NCBI GenBank assembly: GCA_024280015.1
Contig: JAJRQY010000170.1
Coordinates: forward strand, 1-52,294
Reading direction: 5' to 3'
Length of the DNA stretch: 52,294 bases
From: Actinomycetes bacterium
GTDB lineage: Bacteria; Actinomycetota; Acidimicrobiia; Acidimicrobiales; SZUA-35
Shown here: piece after piece, positions 16,979 to 25,812 of the stretch
Numbering within the stretch: the first letter of the stretch is position 1
How the letters are laid out: every line of letters starts with the position of its first letter
Translations under genes and position numbers: made by a program
Notes under the pieces: model-generated
The model's input: the letters and a program-made list of their open reading frames with translations, nothing else
What the model was told of the DNA's origin: nothing
Database searches by the model: none

Positions 16979-17827
16979 GTGCAAACCCCGTCCTTGTTTG
17001 ATCAAGAACCTGAGGAGCCTTCCGGCTCCGAACAGACAAGCGGGCCTTCGGGTCCGCTTGTCCGCGTCAGGCTGAGCATTGCCTATGACGGCACCGACTT
17101 TCGTGGCCTTGCACCAAATCCTGGTGTACGCACTGTTGTTGGTGAGCTGGTCAAGGTGCTAACTCCGTACCTGCGCCATGAGCCCGACATTGTGATGTCG
17201 GGGCGGACCGACGCAGGAGTTCATGCCAGTGGGCAAATCCTGTCCTTCGATGCCCCAGTCGCCTGGCTTGGTTCGGGGCGGGAGGGGACGGATCGGCTGC
17301 AGAAGATGATCAACTCGCGGCTAGCGCCCGAGATTGTGGCTCTGGACGTACAAGTTGTAGATCCGGAGTTCAGCGCCCGCTTTGATGCTGTTGGCCGCCG
17401 CTATCGGTACCTGGTTCTGAATCAACCCGTGGCAGATCCTCTGTTAGCCCGCTCGACCTGGCATGTTTCTGAGCCGCTGGACTTGGCTTCAATGCGGTTG
17501 GCTTGTGATCCGATCATTGGTGAACACGACTTTTCGTCCTTTTGTCGCCGGCCGAAGGTGAAGGTGGGAGAGGAACCCGTGTCTTTGGAGCGCCGTATTG
17601 ATGTGGCAACATGGCACGATGTTGGAGATGGCTTGCTGGAGTTCCGGATCGAGGGTTCGGCTTTCTGCCACCAAATGGTTCGCAGCCTGGTCGGATTCCA
17701 CGTTGCCGTCGGTAAAGGCAAGCGCTCGGCTGGCGAACTGAGGTCAGTCCTGGCCGCACGAGACCGCCAAGCCGCCGAACAACCAGCCCCACCCCACGGC
17801 CTCAACCTCATTGAAGTCCTCTACTAG
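16979..17827 (+). CDS. truA: tRNA pseudouridine(38-40) synthase
   Basis: 282 residues if started at GTG 16979; that codon abuts GGAGG, so TTG 16994 is an alternative start. The fold begins VRVRLSIAYDGTDFRGLAPNPGVRTV, and the catalytic aspartate is in SGRTDAGVHASGQ. Further landmarks are FSARFDAVGRRYRYLV and the FCHQMVRSLVG segment near the C-terminus. The enzyme isomerises uridines 38-40 of the anticodon stem. Position after rplQ is the usual actinobacterial order. Confidence 0.95.
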   Translation: MQTPSLFDQEPEEPSGSEQTSGPSGPLVRVRLSIAYDGTDFRGLAPNPGVRTVVGELVKVLTPYLRHEPDIVMSGRTDAGVHASGQILSFDAPVAWLGSGREGTDRLQKMINSRLAPEIVALDVQVVDPEFSARFDAVGRRYRYLVLNQPVADPLLARSTWHVSEPLDLASMRLACDPIIGEHDFSSFCRRPKVKVGEEPVSLERRIDVATWHDVGDGLLEFRIEGSAFCHQMVRSLVGFHVAVGKGKRSAGELRSVLAARDRQAAEQPAPPHGLNLIEVLY

Positions 17828-17883
17828 TCCAGTAAGTACGCGTTGAGACGGCCTGGTAATGAGATCACCTAGGGGATAGTTGG

Positions 17884-17912
17884 TTGGTGCTGGTAGATCC
17901 GCGCCGTATCAT
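17884..17912 (+). promoter_or_regulatory. Probable promoter of rplM-rpsI
   Basis: TTGGTG (17884-17889), a spacer of exactly 17 bases and TATCAT (17907-17912). The 13-mer GGTTGGTGCTGGT at 17882-17894 is identical to that at the infA promoter, and both spacers contain CCGCG. The predicted start near 17919 leaves a leader of about 120 nt containing a small stem CTGTC/GACAG (17964-17979). In E. coli the rplM-rpsI operon has a regulated leader. Confidence 0.65.
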
Positions 17913-18041
17913 TGCTGGTCGGCTATGGAGCTTTGCTTTCGTATTCGCCGATCGCCCGAAACGCTGTCGACTGAGACAGTGCGCCTGGCCCCTCTTGCAG
18001 GTCTCTGTAAGAACTCGAACACTGATGTGAGCAGGATTGTT

Positions 18042-18497
18042 GTGAAGACGTACACCCCCAAGAAATCCGAGATTGAGCGCGATTGGTTCGTGGTTGATGC
18101 GGAGGGCCTCACCCTTGGCCGTATGTCGACCGAGATCGCCCGCATCCTGCGAGGCAAGCACAAGCCAACCTTCGCTACCCACATGGACATGGGCGATCAC
18201 GTCATTGTCATCAATGCAGCCAAGGTTGTTCTTACCGCCGACAAGGGCGAGAAGAAGATGGTGCATCATCACTCCGGTTACCCGGGTGGTCTCACCAGCC
18301 GCACTTACGAAGAGTCAATGAACCGCAAGCCAGCCGACACGGTCCGCAAGACCATCACCGGCATGCTGCCAAAAACCCGTCTGGGTAACCAGATGGCAAC
18401 CAAGTTAAAGGTCTATGCCGGTGACAGTCACCCGCACGAGGCCCAATTGCCCAAGACCCTCGACATTCCCGGCGCTCGCCGTGAGGTGAAATCATGA
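18042..18497 (+). CDS. rplM: 50S ribosomal protein L13
   Basis: 151 residues from GTG 18042. An open frame extends upstream to 17880, but the family start is [21 protein letters not shown], and the upstream part contains the promoter. Conserved features: [27 protein letters not shown] and the [21 protein letters not shown] block. L13 is an early 23S rRNA assembly protein. It overlaps rpsI by four bases and is translationally coupled to it. Confidence 0.96.
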   Translation: MKTYTPKKSEIERDWFVVDAEGLTLGRMSTEIARILRGKHKPTFATHMDMGDHVIVINAAKVVLTADKGEKKMVHHHSGYPGGLTSRTYEESMNRKPADTVRKTITGMLPKTRLGNQMATKLKVYAGDSHPHEAQLPKTLDIPGARREVKS

Positions 18498-18880
18498 CCA
18501 CGATTCAGACCACTGGCCGCCGCAAGCAAGCAATTGCTCGGGTTCGCATGAGTAACGGTGAAGGAAAGATCACGGCCAATGGCCGTGAGTTCGCCGACTA
18601 TTTCCCGTCTGCGGTTCATCGCAAGCTCATCACTGAGCCCCTCCGAATTGTCGAAGGTGAAGAGATCTACGACATTGACGTCACCTTGAACGGCGGCGGC
18701 CTCTCTGGCCAAGCCGGTGCTTTCCGTCTCGGAATCGCTCGTGCCCTCATCGAGATTGATCTTGAGCGCCGCCCTGCCCTCAAGACCGAAGGCCTCCTTA
18801 CCCGAGATCCTCGTAAGAAGGAATCCAAGAAGTACGGCCTGAAGAAGGCTCGTAAGGCTCCTCAGTACTCAAAGCGCTAA
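18494..18880 (+). CDS. rpsI: 30S ribosomal protein S9
   Basis: 128 residues. It shows [24 protein letters not shown] at the N-terminus, [23 protein letters not shown] and the C-terminal [23 protein letters not shown], whose terminal lysine-arginine touches the P-site tRNA anticodon. Its ATG lies within the rplM end. glmM follows after 35 bases. Confidence 0.97.
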   Translation: MTTIQTTGRRKQAIARVRMSNGEGKITANGREFADYFPSAVHRKLITEPLRIVEGEEIYDIDVTLNGGGLSGQAGAFRLGIARALIEIDLERRPALKTEGLLTRDPRKKESKKYGLKKARKAPQYSKR

Positions 18881-18915
18881 TCCTGTCCAGCCAAACCAAG
18901 GGCTCGGAGTCCAAC

Positions 18916-20250
18916 ATGTTCCCAAGTTTCGGGACCGACGGCGTCCGAGGATTGGCCAACAAAGACATTACTCCCGACGTCGCTCAGGCCCTTGGCCGGG
19001 CGGCGGCGGAGTTTTTGGGTGGCAGTCGAGTCGTCATTGGTCGAGACACCCGCCGGTCTGGCCAGATGCTCGAAGCAGGCTTGGTGGCCGGATACACCGC
19101 GGCCGGTGTCGACGTTGAACTGCTAGGTGTCGTACCAACGCCGACCGTTTCTTGGGTCGCCAGCAAGGCCGGCATTCCCGGTGCCATGATCTCGGCCTCC
19201 CACAATCCCTTCGCCGACAACGGGATCAAGCTATTCGCTGCTGGCGGGCTCAAGCTCAGCGATGAGGTCGAGGCTGCGATCCAGGCCAGGTTCCATGAGA
19301 TTCTGGCCAACCCCCACCAAGAGGGGCCGACCGGCGACAACGTTGGTGTGCTTACCCCATCGTTGGGAAATCAGGGTTGGATTGATTCGGTCGTTGGAAC
19401 CGTTGCCCCGGACGCCTTTCGAGGACTTGACATTGTCCTTGACTGTGCCAACGGTTCCGCCTTCGAACTTGGTCCGCAGATTTTTCGTGCTCTTGGCGCA
19501 GAAGTGTCGACTATCGGGGTTGAGCCCGACGGAATCAATATCAATGCTGAATGTGGGTCAACCAGTCCTGCCCGTCTGCAGGCTGCCGTAGTGGCCAAGA
19601 ACGCTGACCTTGGCTTGGCTTTTGATGGCGATGGTGATCGCCTGGTTGCCGTCGGGCCTCGGGGAGAGACCATTAGTGGTGACCACATCCTTGCCATCCT
19701 GGCTCAGGATTGGAGCAACACCGGTCAACTGGCCAACAACACCGTTGTCGTCACCGTTATGAGCAATCTCGGATTCCACCTGGCAATGGCCAAGTCCAAT
19801 ATCACTGTGGTGCAGACCGGAGTCGGTGATCGCTACGTACTTGAGGCCCTGAACGAGGGCGGCCATTCGCTTGGAGGTGAGCAGTCCGGCCATGTCATCT
19901 GCCGAGACCTCGCTTCAACCGGGGACGGCATCCTGGCTGGGGTCCAGCTGGTTGATGCCATCGTTCGCTCCAAGTCGACCCTGTCGGGTCTCGCAGCCAA
20001 CGCCATGACCACGGTTCCTCAGATCCTGCACAACATCCGCTTGCCCCAGCAAGACCCGACGCTGGTTGAACGCATGGCTGGCGCGGTAGCCAAGGCGGAA
20101 GCGGACATGGGCAGCAATGGACGGGTACTGGTCCGAGCTAGCGGAACTGAACCACTCCTGCGAGTTATGGTGGAACACTTGGACGACGACGCGGCGCAGG
20201 CAATTTGTGCTCAACTCGTAGCCGAAGCGGAACTACTCATCAGTACCTAA
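18916..20250 (+). CDS. glmM: Phosphoglucosamine mutase
   Basis: 444 residues, the standard size. It opens with FGTDGVRG, has the phosphoserine loop ISASHNP (catalytic Ser about residue 95), the Mg-binding DGDGDR (237-242) and the sugar-phosphate-binding RASGTEPLLRVMVE near the C-terminus. The enzyme interconverts glucosamine-6-phosphate and glucosamine-1-phosphate on the way to UDP-GlcNAc for peptidoglycan. It follows rpsI and precedes the GlmS-like gene, which makes its substrate. Confidence 0.97.
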   Translation: MFPSFGTDGVRGLANKDITPDVAQALGRAAAEFLGGSRVVIGRDTRRSGQMLEAGLVAGYTAAGVDVELLGVVPTPTVSWVASKAGIPGAMISASHNPFADNGIKLFAAGGLKLSDEVEAAIQARFHEILANPHQEGPTGDNVGVLTPSLGNQGWIDSVVGTVAPDAFRGLDIVLDCANGSAFELGPQIFRALGAEVSTIGVEPDGININAECGSTSPARLQAAVVAKNADLGLAFDGDGDRLVAVGPRGETISGDHILAILAQDWSNTGQLANNTVVVTVMSNLGFHLAMAKSNITVVQTGVGDRYVLEALNEGGHSLGGEQSGHVICRDLASTGDGILAGVQLVDAIVRSKSTLSGLAANAMTTVPQILHNIRLPQQDPTLVERMAGAVAKAEADMGSNGRVLVRASGTEPLLRVMVEHLDDDAAQAICAQLVAEAELLIST

Positions 20251-20380
20251 CCAGCCCAGCAGAATTGGGTGACGAATCATTCCTACAGCGAACTCTCGCC
20301 TGATCCGATGTTGATTCAGAACCAAAACAGACCAACGCAAACCTGACATATCAAGACCCGATCTGAGGAGCCCTCAACTC

Positions 20381-23300
20381 GTGTGCGGAATCATTGCAAT
20401 CGTTCGTCGGCGGACCGACCGTGCGACCCCATCCAGTGCCAGCATCCTGACCGGACTGGATACTGCCGTTGACCTCTTTCCGGCCCCGGATTCAGGCGAT
20501 CTAGCCAACAAACTGGGCGAAGTGGCAGACACGGTCTATCGCATCGACCTTGAGCTGCGAGGTGAAGCGGGTCTGCAAGCCATGCTTGTCGACTCCAATC
20601 TGATCCCCGAGATCACCAGCCGCCTGGCCACTGTCGGAACCGGAGTCGCCAAGATCGAAGCGCACCTCGAAGCACACGGTGAGCAAATGACTGGGCTGGA
20701 AGCCATCAACGCGGCCCTGGTTCGAACCAAGGATGCTGTTTGGGCCATCGAGCAAGACCGGATTCGCACGGCGCAGACCGTGGCTGAGCTTGCCGGGGCA
20801 ACCCCTAGCGATGCTGCCGTTGCCGCTTGTTTCTCGATCCAGCAAGCCCTGAGCGCCCTGGACCGGCTCGAAGTCCGCGGCCGAGACAGCGCCGGAGTGC
20901 ATGTGCTGGTTCGCAACCATGGCCTTGACCTGGAGTCTGCGGCGGTGAAGGCCTTGCTGGAGAGCCGTGGCCGTGGAGGCCTGTTTACTCATGGCGCTGT
21001 TCGTACTCCAGACGGCTATCTCAGCTTCATCTACAAGGCTGCGGCTGAAATTGGTGAGCTCGGTGACAATACAGCGGCCATGCGTAGCGCCATGGTCGAG
21101 GATGAACTTCTTCACCTGGCCTTGATGAACGAGAATGCTGAAGCCACCATCCTGGGTCACACCCGGTGGGCCTCGGTCGGCATCATCAGCGAACCCAATG
21201 CTCACCCCGTAAACAGCGACGAACTCGAAGCCAAGTATGACGCTGATCAGGGACGCTACGTCACTGCAACCCTCAATGGTGACGTCGATAACTATCCCGA
21301 CCTGATTGCCGCCGACGGCCTACGAATCGCTACAGAGATCACTACTGACGCCAAGGTCATCCCAACCCTGGTCTCGCGGGGCCTCAGCGAGGGACATGAC
21401 CTGGACGAATCGGTACGCCGTGCCGTCTCCCAGTTCGAAGGTTCCGTCGCCATTGGCATCAGTTCAACCGAAGCCCCAGACGACATCCATGTCTGCCTTC
21501 GAGGCAGTGGCCAAGGAGTCTTTATTGGTCAGGCCGAAGACGCCTTCATCATTGCCTCGGAGCCCTACGGTGTGGTTGAAGACGCCACTTCCTATATCCG
21601 TATGGACGGCGAGACACCGGCTGACCCGGACAACCCCATTGTCAGTCAGGGCCAGATCATCCGTTTGAGTGGCGCTCAAGCGGGCACCGAGCAGGGCGTT
21701 TCTCGCTATTCCTATGACGGAACTCTGCTGCCTGTTGCCGACGGCGAGTGGAAAGATCCTGAGGTCACCACCCGTGACATTGACCGCGGCGATGCCCCTC
21801 ATTTCCTGTTGAAAGAGATTAGCGAATCGCCGCTTTCCTTTGCCAAGACCTTGCGTGGTCGCCTGGTCAACGGTCAGAAGGGTTTAGAAGTCCGGTTGCC
21901 CGATGAGACCATCTCGGCCGACATCGCCACCTACCTCGCTTCTGGTCATGTGAAGCGAGTGTTGGTAATTGGCCAAGGAACCGCAGCGGTTGCCGGCCAG
22001 GCAGTCTCGGCCGCCTTCGAATCGGCACTGGCTGGTTCGGGCATCACGGTTGGCTACAACACCGCAACCGAGCTTTCTGGATTCCATCTGGAAGACGACA
22101 TGTCTCATGTGTTGATCGTGGCGGTGTCCCAATCGGGGACTACCACCGACACCAACCGCACCGTTGACCTCGTTCGAGGGCGCGGCGCAACTGTCCTAGG
22201 AATCGTGAATCGACGGGGCAGCGATCTGGTCGACAAGGCCGACGGTGTGCTCTACACCAGCGACGGTCGCGATGTCGAGATGAGCGTCGCCTCAACCAAA
22301 GCGTTCTACGCCCAAATCGCTGCTGGTTTCTTGCTAGCCGAAGGTGTCGCCAATCTGATTCCTGACACCGCCACAGACTCCTCGGACCGGCAAGTCCTGC
22401 TGCAAGCGCTGCGAGACCTGCCCGAAGCTATGGTCGCCACCCTGGCTAAGCGCAGCGAGATCGCAGCGGTGGCTGATCGTCACTTCTTGAGCCGCCGCTA
22501 TTGGGCCATGGTCGGTAGTGGTACCAACCTGATTGCTGCTCGGGAGCTTCGCATCAAGCTGTCCGAGCTTTGCTATAAGGCCATTGCCTGTGACGTCATC
22601 GAAGACAAGAAACACATCGACCTCTCTTCGGAGCCGCTCATCCTGATTTGCGCCGCCGGACTCGTTGGATCGAATGCTGATGACGTTGCCAAAGAAGTTG
22701 CAATCTTCCGTGCCCACAAAGCGGCACCGATTGTGATTGCCACCGAAGACGAGAATCGCTTCAACGCCGCACTGGATGTGATCTCGGTTCCTGAGGTTGA
22801 TCCCCGTTTGGCCTTCGTACTTTCAACCATTGTCGGGCACCTCTTCGGCTATGAAGCGGCGCTTGCCATCGACGCATCGGCGCACCCGCTTCGCGAAGCC
22901 CGAGCGGTCATCGAACGATTCGTTGGTGCCGAGGACAACTGGTTCGCAGACTTCTCCCAAGAAATTCGACCGCTCGCCAGCCAGTTCTTTGACGGCCTTC
23001 GCTTGGGTCGCTACAACGGGCACCTCGAGGCTGGCACGGCTGTTCGCCTTGGTTCCTTGTTCCGATTCGCCGTCCGCTCCACGCCTCTTGAGTCATTCCA
23101 GATTGAGTACGGCAAGGTTGGTACCCCCGGTGTTGTTGCCGAAGATCTGGCCAACGCTTTGACTTCTGCCATCGAAGAGCTGACCCGTCCGGTTGATGCC
23201 ATCAAGCACCAGGCCAAGACAGTTACCGTTGGCATCTCGCGGGCAGATGAGAGCCTGCTTCAGTCCGACCTGATTCGTTCGATTCTTGACTCTGGCTGCC

Positions 23301-23815
23301 CACGAGACCGGATGAGCTACCGCACGTTGCGAGGCATTGCCGCCCTTGCCCCCGCCATTGATGATGTCATCGGCTTTACCCGCTATGCCATCGACGGGTC
23401 AGTTAGCGCTGGTGCTCGTATCAGTGTTACCGATCGGGGAGGGGTGTCTACCGGCATCGCTTCTCGGACGGACAAGGACCCGACTCTGCGGGGGAACAAG
23501 CACCGGGTCGCGGTCGAGCGAGAGGTGCTTGTCACGGTTGGTTCTGACAGTCGTGTCGTCCTGATGGTTCCCGAGGTCAAGAACGGCCAGACCACCGGTG
23601 TCACCCTGTGCCACGTCACCCTGAATGATGACCTTGGAGCAACAACGGCCCGCTCGATCCTGCAGGGGTATCGCAATCGGTATCGCCAGCTGGTTGATGT
23701 CGTCACTGAGGGTCAGCCAAGCTTCCGAGAGGACATCTTGGCCGACGTGCCAACGGTTGAGTTGCTAACGGCTCCAATCTCTGAGGTTGCGGCTCGCTGG
23801 ACGAGCGGTGCCTGA
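20381..23815 (+). CDS. glmS: Enlarged GlmS-like glutamine amidotransferase/SIS protein
   Basis: 1144 residues from GTG 20381 with GAGGAG upstream; ordinary GlmS has about 610. The mature N-terminus would be Cys2 (MCGIIAIV), the class II amidotransferase nucleophile. About 140 residues rich in helices separate it from RGRDSAGVH (166-), then HTRWASVG (260-), the LNGDVDN oxyanion region and TDAKVIPTL. Two SIS domains follow: SQSGTTTDT at 583-, and a second with SGTNLIAARELRIKLSEL and KKHIDLSSEP (about 711-755). AKTVTVG (945-951) resembles the AKSVTVE end of GlmS with its catalytic lysine, but 193 further residues follow. It probably makes glucosamine-6-phosphate, as the glmM context suggests, but another transaminase or isomerase role is possible. 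Confidence 0.85.
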   Translation: MCGIIAIVRRRTDRATPSSASILTGLDTAVDLFPAPDSGDLANKLGEVADTVYRIDLELRGEAGLQAMLVDSNLIPEITSRLATVGTGVAKIEAHLEAHGEQMTGLEAINAALVRTKDAVWAIEQDRIRTAQTVAELAGATPSDAAVAACFSIQQALSALDRLEVRGRDSAGVHVLVRNHGLDLESAAVKALLESRGRGGLFTHGAVRTPDGYLSFIYKAAAEIGELGDNTAAMRSAMVEDELLHLALMNENAEATILGHTRWASVGIISEPNAHPVNSDELEAKYDADQGRYVTATLNGDVDNYPDLIAADGLRIATEITTDAKVIPTLVSRGLSEGHDLDESVRRAVSQFEGSVAIGISSTEAPDDIHVCLRGSGQGVFIGQAEDAFIIASEPYGVVEDATSYIRMDGETPADPDNPIVSQGQIIRLSGAQAGTEQGVSRYSYDGTLLPVADGEWKDPEVTTRDIDRGDAPHFLLKEISESPLSFAKTLRGRLVNGQKGLEVRLPDETISADIATYLASGHVKRVLVIGQGTAAVAGQAVSAAFESALAGSGITVGYNTATELSGFHLEDDMSHVLIVAVSQSGTTTDTNRTVDLVRGRGATVLGIVNRRGSDLVDKADGVLYTSDGRDVEMSVASTKAFYAQIAAGFLLAEGVANLIPDTATDSSDRQVLLQALRDLPEAMVATLAKRSEIAAVADRHFLSRRYWAMVGSGTNLIAARELRIKLSELCYKAIACDVIEDKKHIDLSSEPLILICAAGLVGSNADDVAKEVAIFRAHKAAPIVIATEDENRFNAALDVISVPEVDPRLAFVLSTIVGHLFGYEAALAIDASAHPLREARAVIERFVGAEDNWFADFSQEIRPLASQFFDGLRLGRYNGHLEAGTAVRLGSLFRFAVRSTPLESFQIEYGKVGTPGVVAEDLANALTSAIEELTRPVDAIKHQAKTVTVGISRADESLLQSDLIRSILDSGCPRDRMSYRTLRGIAALAPAIDDVIGFTRYAIDGSVSAGARISVTDRGGVSTGIASRTDKDPTLRGNKHRVAVEREVLVTVGSDSRVVLMVPEVKNGQTTGVTLCHVTLNDDLGATTARSILQGYRNRYRQLVDVVTEGQPSFREDILADVPTVELLTAPISEVAARWTSGA

Positions 23816-24437
23816 GGTCGATCTCGACAACGAGCTCATCACGCCGTTGGATCGCGCCATCGATCGACTCTGGACTGTCTTTTCTGATCGTGCCAGCCTG
23901 GTGGGAGACCTCCCCGCCGATGCGGTACTGGCCAGAGTGGATGCCACAGCGTCCACTAGCGAGCTTCGCTTCTGCATGCCCCGTCTGGCCGAACTGTTGA
24001 CGACGAACCGGTTGGATGCCGAGCCCGGCTACCGTATTGCTGATCGTCTTCGTGACGCTGACTGGAAGTCCTGGGAACGAGATGAGCGAGTAGCACTGGA
24101 GGAGTTCTTCGATACCTGGTGGCTGCTTACCCGATTTCTGGATGGTGGAGTTCTCCCCGCCAGCGAGGTCCTCGGCATCTTGGTTCACCTCGGGGTGCCC
24201 CTGGTGCGCTGGCTCGGTCCCTGGTTGGAAGACTTCGATGGTCCTCCAGCTCGTCATTTCGCTGACATGATTCTTGGCGGGATGCACACCCCGGCCTGGA
24301 CATCAGCTCCGGACGAACGAGGCCAGGTGCTTGGCTGGGCAGCGTCTGAAGCCTGCGTGTTTGGTATTGCCCTTGTTGGCGGCATCCATCTGCCAGATGA
24401 TCAGCTCTCCGATGTCTTGGACAAGCTCATCCAATGA
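23808..24437 (+). CDS. Hypothetical protein between glmS and alr
   Basis: 209 residues from GTG 23808, overlapping the glmS end by eight bases; TTG 23787 is possible but sits deeper in glmS. I do not recognise the family. The sequence is acidic and mostly helical, rich in Trp and Leu (WKSWERDERVALEEFFDTWWLLTRF; LGILVHLGVPLVRWLGPWLEDF), and ends DDQLSDVLDKLIQ. No signal peptide, clear membrane helix or motif is evident. The overlap implies co-translation with the GlmS-like protein. In many actinobacteria nnrD or acpS occupies this place before alr; neither resembles this protein. Confidence 0.75.
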   Translation: MPEVDLDNELITPLDRAIDRLWTVFSDRASLVGDLPADAVLARVDATASTSELRFCMPRLAELLTTNRLDAEPGYRIADRLRDADWKSWERDERVALEEFFDTWWLLTRFLDGGVLPASEVLGILVHLGVPLVRWLGPWLEDFDGPPARHFADMILGGMHTPAWTSAPDERGQVLGWAASEACVFGIALVGGIHLPDDQLSDVLDKLIQ

Positions 24438-24537
24438 GTCCAGCACTGTTCACCCGGTTTGGGCCTTCTGGCACCGCTGGAGCATGCACCAGCGTGCTCT
24501 ACCGGAGCCAGAACGGTGTTTTGGAGGGTCGAGCGCG

Positions 24538-25692
24538 GTGAGCCGGTCTTGGTTGGAGATTGACGAGTCGGCTATCACGCGTAACACCGCGACCATGCTC
24601 GCCCAAGCGGGTGGAGCCAGACTCTGCGCGGTGGTGAAGGCCAATGGCTATGGCCACGGTGCCGCCCCGTCGGCTCGTGCGGCGTTGGCTGGGGGAGCGA
24701 CCGCCCTAGCGGTGGCGCAGGTTGGTGAAGGGATTCAGCTTCGCCACGATCAAATCGACGCTCCGATCTGGATCCTGTCCCAACCGGAAACTCGAGAGAT
24801 GACCGCAGTCGTTACTTTTGGTCTCGAGCCGAGTCTGCAAGATCAGAACGGCATCGAAGCCATGGTGGACGCGCTGGCATCGGAGAATCGAATGGCCGCG
24901 AGGGCGTCTCTTGGCGTGAAACCGCCAGCAATCGTTCATGTGTGTGTGGATACTGGCATGCATCGAAGCGGTGCACAGCCCGAAGACGTCACCGATCTGG
25001 TTGGACAGATTGACGCCGCTGATGGTCTGACGTTGGGTTCGGTCTGGACGCATTGCGCTTCGGCGGACGAGCCGGAGAACCCGCTCACCAATGAACAGAT
25101 GGACCAGTTCGACCGAGTGTTGCTGGCGTTGGATCAAGCCAGCCTCACGCCTCCTTTGGTTCATGCCGCCAATTCAGGAGGCACGCTTGCCTTTCCTCGA
25201 ACCCATCGAGATATTGTGCGCTGTGGCATATCGCTCTACGGCCTAAGCCCCAGCCCTGAACTGGCTGGACGAGTCGATTTGGAGCCTGCGATGCGTTGGC
25301 TGAGCCGGGTATCTCTGGTGAAGCAGCTTCGAGCCGGTGACCGGGTGAGCTATGGCCAGAGCGGAGTCGTTGATCGAGACACCATGGTGGCAACCTTGCC
25401 GGTTGGATATGCCGATGGGTACCGCCGGTTGACGTGGACTGGTCCTGGTTCAGTTCTGATTGGCGGCAAACGTCGGCGTATCCTGGGAGTGGTGACCATG
25501 GACCAGATGGTGGTCGAGGTCGGCGATGACTCGGTAGCCGTTGGAGATGAGGTGGTTCTCCTCGGTCAACAAGTTGATGAACGCATCACCGCACAGGACC
25601 TCGCCCAATGGCAGGGAACAATCAACTACGAGATTGTTTGCAGCCCAACTCTGCGAGTTACCAAGACCTACCCCATCAGCGACGGACACTGA
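24538..25692 (+). CDS. alr: Alanine racemase
   Basis: 384 residues from GTG 24538, ten bases after GGAGGG; the frame is open from 24274, but homology begins SRSWLEIDESAITRN. The PLP lysine is K34 in VVKANGYGHG, and the second catalytic base is Y272 in RVSYGQSGVVD. VCVDTGMHRSG, HAANSGG and PVGYADGYRR are also conserved. The enzyme supplies D-alanine for peptidoglycan. It follows the amino-sugar genes by about 100 bases, consistent with a cell-wall precursor cluster. Confidence 0.96.
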   Translation: MSRSWLEIDESAITRNTATMLAQAGGARLCAVVKANGYGHGAAPSARAALAGGATALAVAQVGEGIQLRHDQIDAPIWILSQPETREMTAVVTFGLEPSLQDQNGIEAMVDALASENRMAARASLGVKPPAIVHVCVDTGMHRSGAQPEDVTDLVGQIDAADGLTLGSVWTHCASADEPENPLTNEQMDQFDRVLLALDQASLTPPLVHAANSGGTLAFPRTHRDIVRCGISLYGLSPSPELAGRVDLEPAMRWLSRVSLVKQLRAGDRVSYGQSGVVDRDTMVATLPVGYADGYRRLTWTGPGSVLIGGKRRRILGVVTMDQMVVEVGDDSVAVGDEVVLLGQQVDERITAQDLAQWQGTINYEIVCSPTLRVTKTYPISDGH

Positions 25693-25812
25693 ACAGCAGG
25701 CGGGTACGAGTTGGCAGCTAGTAGCCCGCTGGGATTGCGAGCCGTCAGGTATTGATCAGTGAAGTAGTCTCTCGATATCGACAATCAGACGTCTGATGCT
25801 TCGGTATCGCCA

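Noticed and set aside
25693-25812. Possible terminator after alr (CAGGCGGG/CCCGCTG)
   Set aside because: One bulge, a 19-base loop and no T-run; too weak to call.
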